Positions 46,055-57,520 of a DNA stretch of 64,000 nt are shown here, one piece after another. Every line of letters starts with the position of its first letter. Position 1 is the first letter of the stretch. Source of the stretch: Dastarcus helophoroides (lineage: Eukaryota > Arthropoda > Insecta > Coleoptera > Bothrideridae). The translations under genes were made by a program, and so were the position numbers. The notes under the pieces are model-generated. The model saw only the letters and a list, made by a program, of their open reading frames with translations. It was not told the DNA's origin and did no database searches. The stretch spans positions 7,464,836 through 7,528,835 of the forward strand of contig CM053328.1 of NCBI GenBank assembly GCA_028583605.1, written 5' to 3'.

Positions 46055-48531
46055 CACCAATACCTCGCTTTGCGTCGTTTCGTTTTGCATTTTTTCGAAG
46101 TTGCGTCGCTGCTTAATTAGTACTAATTTTCACTGTGGGTCGTTAGATTTTCGAGGTTGCGTTATTTTGGGTTCGAGTCTTTAAATTTTCTTTTGAAATT
46201 TTTTTTTTCTAAAAGATGGCACCACTTTTGTTTCTAATTGCGCCATGCCATCAAAACTCGGAGATTCCCTTTCTAACCGAAAATCGACGCAATTTTAATA
46301 CAGTTTTATTTTCACTTTGTTTTGCTAATTTTAGAGTTCAGTTTCAATTATGTAGTGTGTTGTACTTTTTGTAACGTTTCAATTAGGGTGTTGTGCTTTT
46401 TTTAAAAGAGAATAATAAATTTTTATAAATTTTTACGGGTTGTTTCTGGTTACAAAAAAGGTAAATATTTTTCCAATTTATTTATTGGCAGAGTTATATT
46501 TTTTTTTTACATACACTTGTAATTTGTTTAGCCAAATGAGTGGAAAGGGCGCTGCTGGTAGAATTCCCAAAAATAAAAAAAAATTATCAGATTGGAGACA
46601 AAATTATTAAATTCTGCAACGATTTGATAAGGGAGAGAAGGCTGTGGAGATAGCAAAGGCTGTTGGTCTGGCTGCAACAACTGTCCGAACTATTAGAAAT
46701 CGAGATGGGGATAAAATAAGAGAGGCTGCAAAATCTGTAACATAATTAGATGCTAAAACGATGACCCGTACAAGGAGTGCTTTGATGATCAAAATGGAGT
46801 CCTTGCTTTCTATTTGGATTGAAAATCAAGTTGCGCAGAGAATACCATTAAATAAAATGGTAATTCGGACGAAAGCAAAAAGCTTATTTGATGACATGAA
46901 AAGTAAAGCAGTATCCAACGATAATGCTAGTGGTAGTAATACAGACAAGAATGAAACATTTGAAGCTAGTCAGGGCTGGTTTGAGAGATTCAAGGTTCGA
47001 GCAAATCTGCACAGCATTGCTATTAAAGGCGAAGCAGCTAGCGCTGATTTAACTGCTGCAGAACGCTACCCGACAGAGTTAAATGAAGGTGGCTATGATC
47101 CGAAACAAGGTCTTTAATGTTGACGAGACTGGGTTATTTTGGAAACGTCTACCTAACAGAACTTTCATATCTAAAACAGAAAAATCTGCGCCAGGATTTA
47201 AAGCTAGCAAGGATAGGCTGACTCTTCTTCTTGGTGGTAATGCAAATGGTGATTTCAAATTTAAACCATTTCACATTTATCAATCAGAAAATCCAAGAGC
47301 TATGAAAGTTGTTCAAAGAATCTGCTTCCTGTTCACTGGCGAGCAAACAAAAAAGCATGGATGACAACATCATTATTTTAAAACTGGGTTTCAACTTGTG
47401 CTATTCCAGAAATTAAAGCTTATTGGCAACAAGGAAAACTTAAACTTCAAGGCTTTGGTCCTAGTAGACAGTGCTCCTGGCCATCCAGTTTATATTGATG
47501 AGTTGTCAGAAAACGTGAAATTTGTATTTTTGCCGCCTAATACGACACTAGTTATTCAGCCGATGGATCAGGGAGTAATATCGACTTTTAAAAGTTATTA
47601 CCTTCGACGAACATTTAAACTTCTTTTAAGTGATACTGATGGACAAGATAAGCCTACCATGCTAGAGTTTTGGAAGAATTTCAACCTTATGAAAGCCATA
47701 GAAATTATTTCCGATTCGTAGAAGGAGATTAAACCATCTTGCATGAATGGTGTTTGGCGCAAAATATGGCCTGAATGTGTTCACCGAATATGCGCTGCAG
47801 ACGTTGATGGTACACCAGCTGTTCGTCATGAAATTTCTAATTTAGCTAGAGAGTCTAATTTTAAAGGTATGGAGGAGACTGACATAAATAAATTGCTAAC
47901 CTCGCACAAACAAGAATTCTCTAATGAAGAACTATTGCAACTGCAATTTGCTAATGAAGATGACAGTGGCCGTTCAATAGAAATCTCCGAAGAACAAAAT
48001 TTAACTTCCAAACAAATTTCCAAAGCAATGTGTTTGATTAACGAAGCTATGGAGATATTTTAAAAACGATCCTGACAGCGGAAGGAGTTTTAAAGTGTCC
48101 CAGGCGGTAGCTACGAATATCAATTGGTACAAGGAAATTTATTTTACTTTGAAAAAAAAAGCTGTTCAGCAAACATTGGACCAATTTTTTGTGAAAGAAA
48201 GCCAACTTACGACAACAACCACTATGGACTCATCAGACAGCGATTAATTTTAATTTTGTTTTTCATAAATTAATTGAATAGTTTATTTTGTTTTAATTGA
48301 ATACGTTTTTTGTTTTGTTTTTTGTATGCATGTAATAGAATTTTATATTATTATTGTTTTTTGAATGTTTACTTTGTTCAATTTTCTTTTTAAAAAGTAT
48401 TTTTGTAACACTGGAACCTATCTTCGATCTTTACATGGTTTACTATAGAAAATCTTAATTTACTTTGCGTCGTTTTAATTTGCTTCGTGTTTTTTTAGAA
48501 CGTAACTCCGACGCAAAGTGAGGTATTGGTG
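46055..48531 (+). mobile_element. Tigger/pogo-type element (2.5 kb)
   Basis: Ends CACCAATACCTC and GAGGTATTGGTG are exact inverted complements flanked by TA duplications (46053-46054 and 48532-48533). Further inward both ends carry GACGCAAAG / CTTTGCGTCG repeats several times, likely transposase-binding sites. One decayed transposase gene lies inside. Confidence 0.92.
46536..48064 (+). pseudogene. Tigger/pogo transposase (decayed)
   Basis: It starts at ATG 46536 with an N-terminal HTH region (FDKGEKAVEIAKAVGL, TTVRTIRNRD), then a CENP-B-type second HTH (GWFERFKVR). The catalytic region follows: FNVDETGLFWKRLPNRTF (first D), ALVLVDSAPGHP (second D), and FLPPNTTLVIQPMDQGVI (third D). The C-terminal part has SCMNGVWRKIWPE. 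The frame is broken by stops near 46607 and 46743, a frame change near 47090-47117, stops near 47360 and 47719, and probable further change after 48063. Similar to the TIGD1/Tigger group. Confidence 0.85.
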
Positions 48532-48702
48532 TAGAACATTTAGATAAATTATATAGAACATCTGTGTCAAGTAATTTATCTCAGCTGATTCTTGGTTAGC
48601 CTCTCTTTGGACAGTTGACAGTTAATAAATTTTATCTCAAAGAGAAATGTACGAATTACGTGTCTAGTTTAAACATACCGTTGGAAAACAAAGTTAATAA
48701 GT

Positions 48703-49326
48703 ATCTGGTGTTCAAATGAACGTCAAGTTGGCTATGAAAATTTTGAACATAGCATGCTTCAGGGTAGAGTACTGAAGATAGGTTTCTTCATTATTTGAAG
48801 GCTTACAAGAAAAGTCATTATGAAAATTCCTTCTTGATCTTAAATCACACGACATTATTTCTTTAATTTTTATAAGTGGAGTTCAATTATTTGGGAATTC
48901 TAGAACATGACTAACAGTAAACTGTTGTTATTTTTGATATTATTGAAAAACATTATTTAACAACAGTTTACAATGACAAAAATGCCTAAATTTGAAATTT
49001 TTGTTTTATTTTCAGAATTTGAAGCAAAGGGAATAGACCTAAACTACTCTCTAAATGTAAGCATTATTGCACTCTACGTTTATTCTATTTACACGACACT
49101 CATTAGAGCTATTCCGCAGTTAATTCTACAGACCGCTAGGAGGCGCTATACCTGTGATTGTCATGGAAAATAGTTTTCTGAAGGTTTTTTTTTGCCTTAA
49201 AAAATCTAACCTCTTTGCAGATGTCAGTAACGCTTGCCAGATCAACCAAAGCAATCGCATGCCTTTTTCTCTACATAACATTCTACCAAAATATCACAGC
49301 ACACTATTTCATTTGAACACCAGATA
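48703..49326. mobile_element. MITE with CTGGTGTTCAAATGAA ends
   Basis: TATCTGGTGTTCAAATGA at the left is repeated inverted as TCATTTGAACACCAGATA at the right, about 620 bp apart. A perfect internal hairpin (AAACTGTTGTT / AACAACAGTTT) lies at 48920-48973. I see no clear TSD and no ORF of note; the 66-codon stretch inside is not supported. Confidence 0.6.
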
Positions 49327-49850
49327 GCACATAATAACATTGATTGGAGTAAAATGGACCATTTTAAGCCACAAATTCCTCCACTTAGGCCAATTTTATT
49401 TCCCAAACACAGCTCCCACATGACTTATTAACTGGCAAATTAAAAAATCCAGTAAGGATAGTTTGCTGCATCATTCTCAATTACCACAGTTTTTAAAAAA
49501 ATGCTTAAATTTAAAAAAAAAATTAAAACAAACGTGAAAGAATTTATTAGAACAGTTGCAAACGCAAGCTTAATAAGGTATACTCTTTTTATTAATCTGT
49601 GGTAAACATGAAAATCCAGAAGCAATAGAAACATATTAAATATTCGCTAAAGTTAAATGCACTCTTAATTTTGCTACTAATTAATTTCGCGCGTTACTTC
49701 GCCTAATTAACTGTACAAAAATAAAATGTAATTTCCGTGGTAATAAGACCAAAGTCTAAATGGCAAGGTGCAATAGCACCTTTTTGATTTAAAGTCTTTT
49801 ATTCATAAATTAAAAGGAACAATCTGACGCATCAGAACTAATTAAGCCTA

Positions 49851-50012
49851 TTATCTTTCCTGATGATTCGCCGCCTGCCATTTGAAATTACTCTTCATAA
49901 CCCATTGTTGCCCCAAGCTGTAGTCACAGGGTCTCAATAACGGTGTGTTCTGATCCTTTGGATCGGGCTTTTGAAGGCAGCTTCCCGTGTTGATGTGCTT
50001 GATGATTCTCAG
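49851..50012 (-). CDS. Polypeptide N-acetylgalactosaminyltransferase, last exon (lectin domain end)
   Basis: On the minus strand a strong acceptor (T-run then AG at 50014-50013) is followed by RIIKHINTGSCLQKPDPKDQ, then TPLLRPCDYSLGQQWVM and stop TAA at 49851. This is the third repeat (gamma) of the ricin-type beta-trefoil lectin domain that ends GALNT enzymes, with the characteristic C-L and GQQW motifs. It joins the exon at 58579-58812 in phase 0 (VYDDN then LRIIKH). GALNTs start mucin-type O-glycosylation in the Golgi by adding GalNAc to Ser/Thr. The paralogue cannot be fixed from these exons. Confidence 0.9.
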   Translation of the reverse strand: MRIIKHINTGSCLQKPDPKDQNTPLLRPCDYSLGQQWVMKSNFKWQAANHQER

Positions 50013-50199
50013 CTAAAAAAAAAATGACATTTGTAAATACTGGTCTAAAAACAGTAACATAACAAGCTGACATTTAAAAGCTTGCGGAGCAATCAAAAAG
50101 ATCAAAATAAACATTATTAGTTTCTTCTCATTGGCCGCTGTATGGTTAGGTGTAGGCGAACACTTTCAGGAAAACTACTTAATGCTTACTCTAGCATTA

Positions 50200-51010
50200 G
50201 GGTAAAGACACACGAAGCGGTTTTCGCCGCGTCGGCACCAATTTGGAGCAAACACACGACTCGTCTTGAAAGCTGCCAACGCGCGGTGTAAGTGAAGATG
50301 TTGCCAGTTTTTCCTGAAGCAATGGATTCTGACGATGAATTAATAATTTTAAACCAATTTACGATATTGTCGTTTAAATAATAAAAAAAAGAAACTCCGT
50401 ATGCGGAAATATCCAGCTGTTCAGAAACGCAAAAAAAAGTCAATTTTATGTTCTATTTATGAGGACAATTCAAAGCGATGTCGCAAATTTTTTTAATTAT
50501 TTACGTATGTCTTAAAATTCATTTAATGAATTAATGTGTTTGATAAAAGGGGACATATCTAAGCAAGATACAGTCATGAGACGTTTTATAACTTGTAATA
50601 ACCCCACACATTTAGTTATTCTATCGCTTTTTTTAAATTGAGCCTCTTCCCTGCAAAGTGACTATTCGTTATCTAAATTTATGCAGTTACTAAGAAGCAC
50701 AAGGAATATTTATTTCTCGTGTGAAAAAATCACAAAAATTGCACATAAGCAATATTTGACAACTACGCTTGATATTAACAGCTTAAAAACCGCTTGTCGT
50801 GTGAACACCACCGTAAAGCAGGTATAGACGATGGTACACTTGAAGTCATAAAAACGCTAGCTGCGCCTCGTCCGGACGAGGGTACGCTCGGCACAGCCTC
50901 GGCGTGACGCTGCGTGTGTTCACTACCATAATATCCGATGGAATCAAATGCCGAGTCGGCTGCCGACTCGGCCGCCGACTCGGCAAAAACCGCCTCGTGT
51001 GTCTTTAGCC
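50200..51010. mobile_element. PIF/Harbinger-type MITE (811 bp)
   Basis: Flanked by TTA on both sides (50197-50199 and 51011-51013). Ends GGGTAAAGACACACGAAGCG and its complement-like GAGGCGGTTTTTGCCG arm are inverted over about 30 bp. A 3-bp TTA duplication is typical of PIF/Harbinger. The right subterminal part is rich in GACTCGGC repeats. No transposase. It lies in the GALNT intron. Confidence 0.78.
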
Positions 51011-51018
51011 TTAGGGTG

Positions 51019-51105
51019 CGTTTACAATAGACACTTTATTCTGTACATTTCTCTCTGAGGTAAGTGTCAACTATCCTGACGGTGCGTTTACACTCATAGA
51101 GTAAA
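51019..51105. mobile_element. Partial copy of the ACACTAGACACTTTATTCC MITE
   Basis: GTTTACAATAGACACTTTAT and AAGTGTCAACTATCCTGA match the left half of the complete copy at 52820-53001. It ends with a short inverted GCGTTTACAC, so it is an internally deleted or solo-end copy. Confidence 0.55.
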
Positions 51106-52819
51106 TATAAACTAGAGACGAAAATAAACCAACTTTAGTGTCGTTGTTATTGGAGTGACAGGAAAGATGTTTATCAACATGAATTTAGCAGAAGTTTTTG
51201 ACAGACAATTTTTTTTGCAATTTTGTCGTTAATTGCTGCTTTGATGAGTTTAAATAGTGTACATTATGCAGCATAGTGATTAATAGTTCACAGCGATAAT
51301 TAATAGTAAAAAGACTTATTTTTAAAATAATTCGTACACTTCAAAGAGAAGCGTGTTCAAGATCGTTTATTAGTTAGGATAAAGGTTCGTATTCACATCG
51401 AATGCTTTCTAAAATTATCTGTTTCAATTAGACTACTAGTAAAAAATTTGATGTGGATGGTAAAATGCTATATCCAACCAAAAAAAAGGGCCATGTTAGC
51501 CAGTAACAGTTTCTTTTATACAATGAGGTCCAAAAGTAACGCATAATTTCATTATTTACGTAATTTAAAATTTATGAGCAGATCGATTTTGAATTCCAAA
51601 GTGAAACTTTTTAAGCATAATTTTATCCTTTTCTCTTAAACCTCCTTGAAGTGACAGTTACCCCTTTAAGATTTTTAAATTGAACGAGAGAGTGCGTGAT
51701 AGATCATTTGGAAGGGATTTTAATTATTTTTATTAATTAATTATTTTATTAATATTCGTTGAGAAAGTTAAATTTGACAATTTTAAAATGTGCTTGAAAT
51801 GTATCTAAATTATGCTCATGTACCAAATATCTGTCAAATCTGAATTTCCTAATTGATTTTGTGTCATCCTGATTCAATTAAAATGTATTCTTTTTTTCTG
51901 ATACGCGGATGGCAAAATATCCAACACGAAGGCAGAAGTAAAAAAGGATTTCTTTTTTACATATCAGAAAAAAATTATACTTTTTTCTTTACCTGCAATT
52001 TATCAGTAAAATCCTGTACCACGTTAATTTTTAAATCTAAAATGACGTTTTTTTAAGCATAATTTGAAACCGCCTCCTTCAACCTCCTTGAAGTGACAGC
52101 TACCATTTAAAATTTTTAAATAGAATAAGGACGCTTACTATAGCTCATCTGAAAGGGTTTTTAATTCTCTATTCAGCAATAAGATTTCCGAATTTCTGGA
52201 GTTTTTTATCGAAAAATATTAATTTTTCGTGATATGTAAAAAACAACTCTTTTTTACTTTTGTTTTCTTGTGGGTAATTTGCCACTTAAATATCGGAAAA
52301 AAAATTAATTAAATAGGTATGATGACCCAGAATTAATCAGAAAAGTCAGCCAATGCTCCAAAATTTATTATATAAATTTTTGCCAAGTTGATGAAAAACA
52401 ATAATTTAGATTTGCAACGAAAACGTTTGACTTATTTAAAAAAGTAATATGCTTCAGTATTGGATATTAGTTACATTAGGCTTTTATTAATTTAGAAATC
52501 TTTGATTTATTAGAAAATCATTTATACGATGACTATCATGACAATAATTATGGATTCAATTTATCAGAATTAGTTTTGGAAAAATCTTTTATTTTAAGAA
52601 TATTTCATGATGTTAAGCAGATGAGTATGCAAAAAAAATATGTACATATAGTTAGGACTATATTAGCAAAGTTCTGATTGATTTTTATAGGCTCTTCTAT
52701 TGGACCAGTCAGGTACTGTACAATGTTTTGATTGAGACAGCGTACCCGCACGATATGTTGCTGACAACATCGACTATAGAAAATAGCCTGCGTGTCGTCT
52801 CTAGTTATAAAAACTCTTT
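51106..52819. other. GALNT intron sequence with a diverged duplicated block, no gene seen
   Basis: Two blocks at about 51590-51690 and 52020-52130 share AAGCATAATTT, CCTCCTTGAAGTGACAG and TACC-TTTA landmarks. Between them, AAAAAAGGATTTCTTTTTTA and a related inverted stretch near 52210-52260 suggest an old foldback element. No coding feature. Confidence 0.45.
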
Positions 52820-53001
52820 GTTTACACTAGACACTTTATTCCGTACCTTTCTCTTGGAAATAAGTGTCAACTATCCTGAGAGAAGCTAACTGACACTTAT
52901 TTACACAACTGATAGTCTCCGATAGCTTCTTTGAGGATAGTTGACACTCAATATATTTTGTGTCCGAGATAAATGTACGGAATAAGGTGTGTAGTGTAAA
53001 C
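52820..53001. mobile_element. Complete MITE of the ACACTAGACACTTTATTCC family
   Basis: GTTTACACTAGACACTTTAT...CCGTAC at the left and GTACGGAATAAGGTGTGTAG...TGTAAAC at the right form inverted ends. Inner inverted pairs AGTGTCAACTATCCT / AGGATAGTTGACACT make a long hairpin. About 182 bp, non-coding. Confidence 0.75.
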
Positions 53002-53140
53002 GCAGCGTTAGACTCATCTACAATGCAATTTACATAAATGCTTATTCATGAAATTTCTGGGTATTTACAACTTGAAGTTTAAGAGCAAAGAACAAACACT
53101 AGATTGACAGTAATCCATACTGGATAAGAAAAAAGAAATA

Positions 53141-53220
53141 GTGATTGTCAAAAATTGAAATACAAATCTTGTTCCCTGAAACCAAGATTTGTATTTCAAT
53201 TTTTGAAGTCCGTTCCACCA
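53141..53220. mobile_element. Foldback repeat 'GGACTGGTCC' family, copy e (minimal palindrome)
   Basis: An almost perfect short palindrome: AAAAATTGAAATACAAATCT on one side and the complement on the other, with only TTGTTCCCTGAAACCA as a loop, ending TCCGTTCCACCA. It is the most compact version of the family. Confidence 0.75.
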
Positions 53221-53434
53221 AAAAAAAGTGATTGTCTAGAAAATGATTTCATAGAAAATTAAATGACAATGACAATGAAATCAGGAATTCATAAAAATTC
53301 CCTTAATTTAAGTAATATTGATTGCCACTTCAGAAAAAAATAGCATGTGTACCTCGTAGTAAGTGTACCTTGGAATTCAATGTTTGTTAGCCTTAGCTAA
53401 CGTCTCGGCCACAATTTACATCATCGACCGGGAA

Positions 53435-53490
53435 GCGTATTGGATTTGCCTCTGGACTACAGAACCAGGCAAGATATAAGCGTTTCAATT
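53435..53490 (+). repeat. Inverted repeat partner A (with 58437-58492)
   Basis: The sequence from GCGTATTGGATTTGCC through CTACAGAACC to AAGCG-TTTCAATT is repeated inverted 5 kb away with only a few differences. Together the two copies bracket hAT element 3 and the mRpS18B/PYROXD1 fragment. Confidence 0.8.
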
Positions 53491-53761
53491 GGTTGGTTCT
53501 GACATCATGATCATGCACGCAAACGCGTTGGAGTAAAATACAATTGACAGTTGAGACAACACATTACTATTGATATACGTATTATTGTATTAATAATATT
53601 TTATTGATGTTTTTTATTTGTTTAGGCAGTATTTATTTGCATGTCGGATTCAACTTTCGGATTGCTAGTTTAAATAGCTGCTATTGGAAAACATTTTAAA
53701 TAGGACTTTGTAAATTTTTCGTTTGTTTAATGTGCCAAATTAAAAAAACTAACGCATATTA

Positions 53762-53998
53762 ATGCATAATTTAAAAGTCTGTGATTTACAAATTAATATA
53801 CGTAACAGTGGATTGTGTGTATTTATATTATACAATAAAAAAAATAATATGTGGTTCCCAAGTAATTTTAAGTTGAAAGAAATTGCAATTTCTGAACAAT
53901 CTTTTCAAATTCGTCTTGGCATAAATTTGGAAAATGATACAAAGTTGTGGTTGCAGGAATATAGCGAAGTTACTAACACGAATTGGATTATTAAAAGT
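53762..53998 (+). pseudogene. Unrecognised plus-strand ORF cut by hAT element 3
   Basis: An open frame of about 79 codons runs up to the hAT insertion. It has a plausible protein composition, including LWLQEYSEVTNTNWIIKS. The W..EY....T.NW pattern vaguely recalls insect DNA-binding/transposase-like proteins, but I cannot assign it. After removal of the hAT element and one TSD the frame continues about 11 codons to a stop. It may be an old exon or transposon relic inside the GALNT intron. Confidence 0.25.
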
Positions 53999-54179
53999 CA
54001 GGGGCGGCCTTAGCCATTGCGAAGCGCCGGGCGGGTAGATCTTTAAGAGGCCCTCGTCTTTGTGGAATTAGTTTTAACATAGACGTAGTCAGCATAAGGC
54101 AGGGTAGGGCGCTTGACCCCCCCCCCCCCCAGCTCGTGTGGTTAACGAAAATTTATATTGAACTGAGGAGACCTTCCCT

Positions 54180-56620
54180 AAAAAATTTCCATTCGACAAA
54201 AGTCGTCCTTCTTTAAGCTATTGATATTTTCTCGAAATTCGTCTTTTTTCATAAATTTCTTTGAAAATTTCAAATGTATTCCTAAAATTTCGATTTATTT
54301 TATCAGAATCCAACTTAACTAAAAATTTCGAATTTCTATCCCAAAATCCGAAATTTTGTTTTTCGAAATTCTATCTTTCTCAAAATTAGTTTTTTCCGGA
54401 AACTTCGACTTCTCTTTAAACTTTGATTTTCTAAAAATTTCGACTTTTTTTATCAAGATTTACCCTTTTGCTTAAAACTTGATCGATTTTTTGATAACAA
54501 TATTTATCTGGAAATTTTTATAATGGCTTTTTTTTAGAAATTTTGTAAAAAGACAAAAATTCCGAGAAAATTTCCCCTGGAATGGGGAAATACAACTTGT
54601 TTCTCAAAATGTCGACGATTATTTCAATATTGGACATTTTCTGACTCAGGGTAGGGCGGAACAGGGCGCATATCTGCTTCTGATTCAAGCGCTCAAGAGA
54701 AAAATCTAGAAATTACATTTTTTTCAAAATTTGTCCTTTTTCCGAAAATTCGAACAAATTTGACTCTCTCTGAAGAATTTCAAGTGTTTACTAAATTTCG
54801 ACTTTTTTCTCAAAATTTCGATCTTTTTTTTGTTTTTCAAGGGAAAAAAATCGAAATTTCCAAAAAAAAACAAATTTAGAAAAATCGAAACTTTGATATT
54901 TTTCTCAAAATCCGCTTTTTTTCGCAAATTTAAAATTATCCTGAAATCCCATCCTGTATGTTCCCGGAAAACTGAATATTTTTTCTGGAAATTCGTATCT
55001 TTCTTAAAATTTTGACTTTTTTTTCAAGACTCGTTTTTTCCACAAACGGTCGGCTATTCTCAAAGTTGCACTTTTTCTTTAAGTTTGAATGTTTTCTGGA
55101 AAATTTCGATCTTTGATGCTTCATTTGGTAGTTTTTCTAGAAATGTCGACTGCTTTTCAGAGATTATGTTTGTTTTTAATTCCTTTATTTTTATTAACAT
55201 CGGGTTTTTCTGAAGATTTTGATCATATGGAATTTGATTTGTCAGCACTTTTAACAGGTTTATTAAAATTTGCCTTTTTCCCGATATTTTTATATCAAAA
55301 TTCGATATTCAACTTTACTAACAATTTTTAATTTCTCTTAAAATTAGTTTAATTTTGTCTTCAAAAATTTCGACTTTATTCTCAAAATTCCACTTTTTGG
55401 GCGCTTCTTTCGGAAATAATTTTTTCTATCAAAATTAGGCCACTTTTCTGAATATTTGTCTTTTCTTTAAATTTTGACTTTTTTAAATTTGACTAGAAAT
55501 TTCATCTTCATATTTCGCCTTATTTTCGAAATATTGACTTTCATTTCAAAATGCCATGTTTTAGTTTCTGGAACTTTCTGGACTTTTTCCTCGAAATTGG
55601 CTCTTCCTTTAAATTTCAGTTTTCTCGAAATACGTCTATTTTCTCTAAATTGGGTCGGCACATTATCAAAAATTAAAAATGTTGCGAAAAATATTTTTGG
55701 GTAATTTCGAGAAAAAGATTTCTTGTACATTCAATTTCTTTATTGAAATTTAAATATTATGTCAAAATTAGAATAAAAAAGTAAACATTTCGAGAAAAGC
55801 GTTTTTGGAAACTGCAAATTTTTTCACAACATTTGGTCTTTGGAAATATTTTGGCATATTTAGAAATTTCGAGTTCTTCTGAAAGGTTGGGTTTTTATTC
55901 AATTTCGGTTTTCTAAAAAATCCTTTCCCAAAATAGGGTTTTTCCAAAAAAATTGGTCACTTTGGAAATTACGACTTTATTTTACATTTTTCTCTCAAAA
56001 TTGAACTTTCATTTTTTTATTATTCGTTTTTTTCTGATTTTTTTTTCAAATTTAAGTTTCCGAAAATTTCATGTTTCTCAAAAGATGTCTTATTCTGGAA
56101 ATTTTGACTCGTACTAGAAATAGGGATATTTTATGCTTCTGAAAATTTCCGTTTACAGTGAAAAATTTTTCTCAAAGTTCCAACTGTTTTTGAAAATTAC
56201 ATCTTTTTTTCACAAAATTCCACCTTTAAAAATATAATTTTTTCGAATTTTCAACAATTTTTGAGATTTTTCGAAAGGGTCTACCATGACGAATTTTTCG
56301 AAAGGTTAGAATTTTATTTTAAACACGAATTTCTAAACATTCCAACTTTTTCTCAAAATTCGTTTTTCCTCGTCTCTTTCAAAATTAAAATTTCTCTTGA
56401 AAATGTTCACTTTCTTTAAGAGATTTTAACCTTTTTCTCGACATTTCGACGGTATTTTTTAAAATAGTTATTTTTTAAAATCTTCGAAATTTGGATAGTT
56501 TTTAAAGTTTTCCGAAAGGATCGGTTTTTATTTTAGATTCAATTTTCTGACTGTTTTCGCAAAGTTCGACTCTATTTTCAAATTTCTAAGTTAATCTGAA
56601 AATTCGATTACTCAGTTCAT
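54180..56620. repeat. AAAATTTCGACTTTT array (cargo of hAT element 3)
   Basis: Same degenerate 15-25 bp unit as at 6190-9060 and 10740-15750. A stretch near 54585-54650 (ACTTGTTTCTCAAAATGT, ATTTTCTGAC) matches 11570-11625 in the free block, so the two arrays share ancestry beyond the basic unit. Open frames here (for example 55089-55331) are not genes. Confidence 0.82.
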
Positions 56621-56846
56621 GTAGTTAAATGAAAATATACGTATACTCGGAACGTTTTCCGGTTTTCTTTTTTTTATCAATTTTTCAAAATGATTCTTGC
56701 CCCTCCCTGAACTAAATCCTGCCTACGCTTATGAATTTCAATGATGATGCTTGACAAGAAATGCAAAGTCATAAATAAATATATTTGGACTTTTAAAATT
56801 GTTTATTGGAAACTAAAAAAAATTAATAAACACAAAGATTTTATTT

Positions 56847-56928
56847 TGGTGGAACGGAGCGGTCTTTGGGTATCTTAAAAAAAATCCTTCTTGGCTTCAG
56901 GGGACAAGTTTTGTCTTTCAATTTTTAA
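56847..56928. mobile_element. Foldback repeat 'GGACTGGTCC' family, copy f
   Basis: GGTGGAACGGAGCGGTCTTT at the left, TTGGCTTCAGGGGACAAG and TTTCAATTTTTAAA at the right. The inner part is deleted. It lies within hAT element 3, so it inserted after, or moved with, that element. Confidence 0.65.
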
Positions 56929-57421
56929 ACAGAAAGATAAACTATTAATCATGATAAAGAAGGTACATTAATGTCTTAAAAGGATCAGGGATTTAGAAAT
57001 GATGACGACTGCTCTAATATAAAAGCATAGTCCGACGACAGTTGACGGCTGAAATAAAACACGGGAATTCCCCGAATCGTAAACACGAAGAAAATGGAGT
57101 ACTATCAGATTTTGTTTAGCCCTTGCAGTTGGCAGCACTTGTGGCATTGGTACGAAATTTCGTCAATGTGAAAGAAAAGGAAAGGAACATTTATTAGAGC
57201 GAATGAGACAGATATCAGCGCGATAACTACCACGCAAGAGAGCAGCGAGTCCAGTTTTACAATGCGCGGTTAAGGCTCGAAATTCAAATGAACATTAGAA
57301 TTCGTGCTATTGCGCGAGTGCGTGAGGCCCCCTACAAGAGCCAGGCCCCGGGCGGTTGCCCTGCTTGCCACCCCGAAAAGCCGCCCCTGTTAAAAGTGGT
57401 CTTTACAATCCTCATACGTTT

Positions 57422-57520
57422 TTATTTTATAGTTGAAGTGAAAACTTCTTTATGTGCCAAAGTTTCCGCACAACTAACCCCCGCTATCCCACCCCCGACA
57501 ACTACAAACGTAGCTTCCAT
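57422..57520 (-). pseudogene. PYROXD1: PYROXD1-like N-terminal fragment
   Basis: Minus strand from ATG at 57520: MEATFVVVGGGIAGVSCAET, an N-terminal dinucleotide-binding GGGIAG motif matching the start of PYROXD1 (a pyridine nucleotide-disulphide oxidoreductase). The frame then continues a few residues to TAA at 57422. A good donor-like GTATGAG follows 3 bp after the stop, so the exon may be slightly mutated or the splice site lies elsewhere. No further PYROXD1 exons are visible in this window. The frame is continuous with mRpS18B upstream, with no intervening stop. Confidence 0.6.

Larger units (their letters stand above)
46014..48674. mobile_element. MITE of the ACACTAGACACTTTATTCC family, split by a Tigger element
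   Basis: Left end ACACTAGACACTTTATTCC (46017) and right end TACGAATTACGTGTCTAGT (48649) are inverted. The same ends bound a complete copy at 52820-53001, and a partial copy lies at 51019-51105. The Tigger element 46055-48531 occupies most of the length. Interior remnants include TTATCTCA and GACAGTTGACAGTT, as in the complete copy. Confidence 0.65.
53999..57389. mobile_element. hAT-type element 3 carrying the TTTCGA array
   Basis: Ends CAGGGGCGGCCTT and AAGCCGCCCCTG are inverted and flanked by identical 8-bp TSDs TTAAAAGT (53991-53998 and 57390-57397). Size 3391 bp. Inside, 54080-54130 holds a GACGTAGTCAGCATAAGGC end followed by a C-run, and 56700-56735 an inverted-like CCTGCCTACGCTTATG, suggesting a further nested MITE. 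The array fills 54180-56620, and a foldback copy lies at 56847-56928. No transposase is visible. Confidence 0.92.

Noticed and set aside
48973..49173. 66-codon plus-strand ORF
   Set aside because: It sits inside a MITE next to its hairpin and has no similarity to known proteins.
50186..50443. 85-codon minus-strand ORF in the PIF/Harbinger-type MITE
   Set aside because: It lies across the terminal inverted repeat of a non-autonomous element and matches no transposase or accessory-protein motif.
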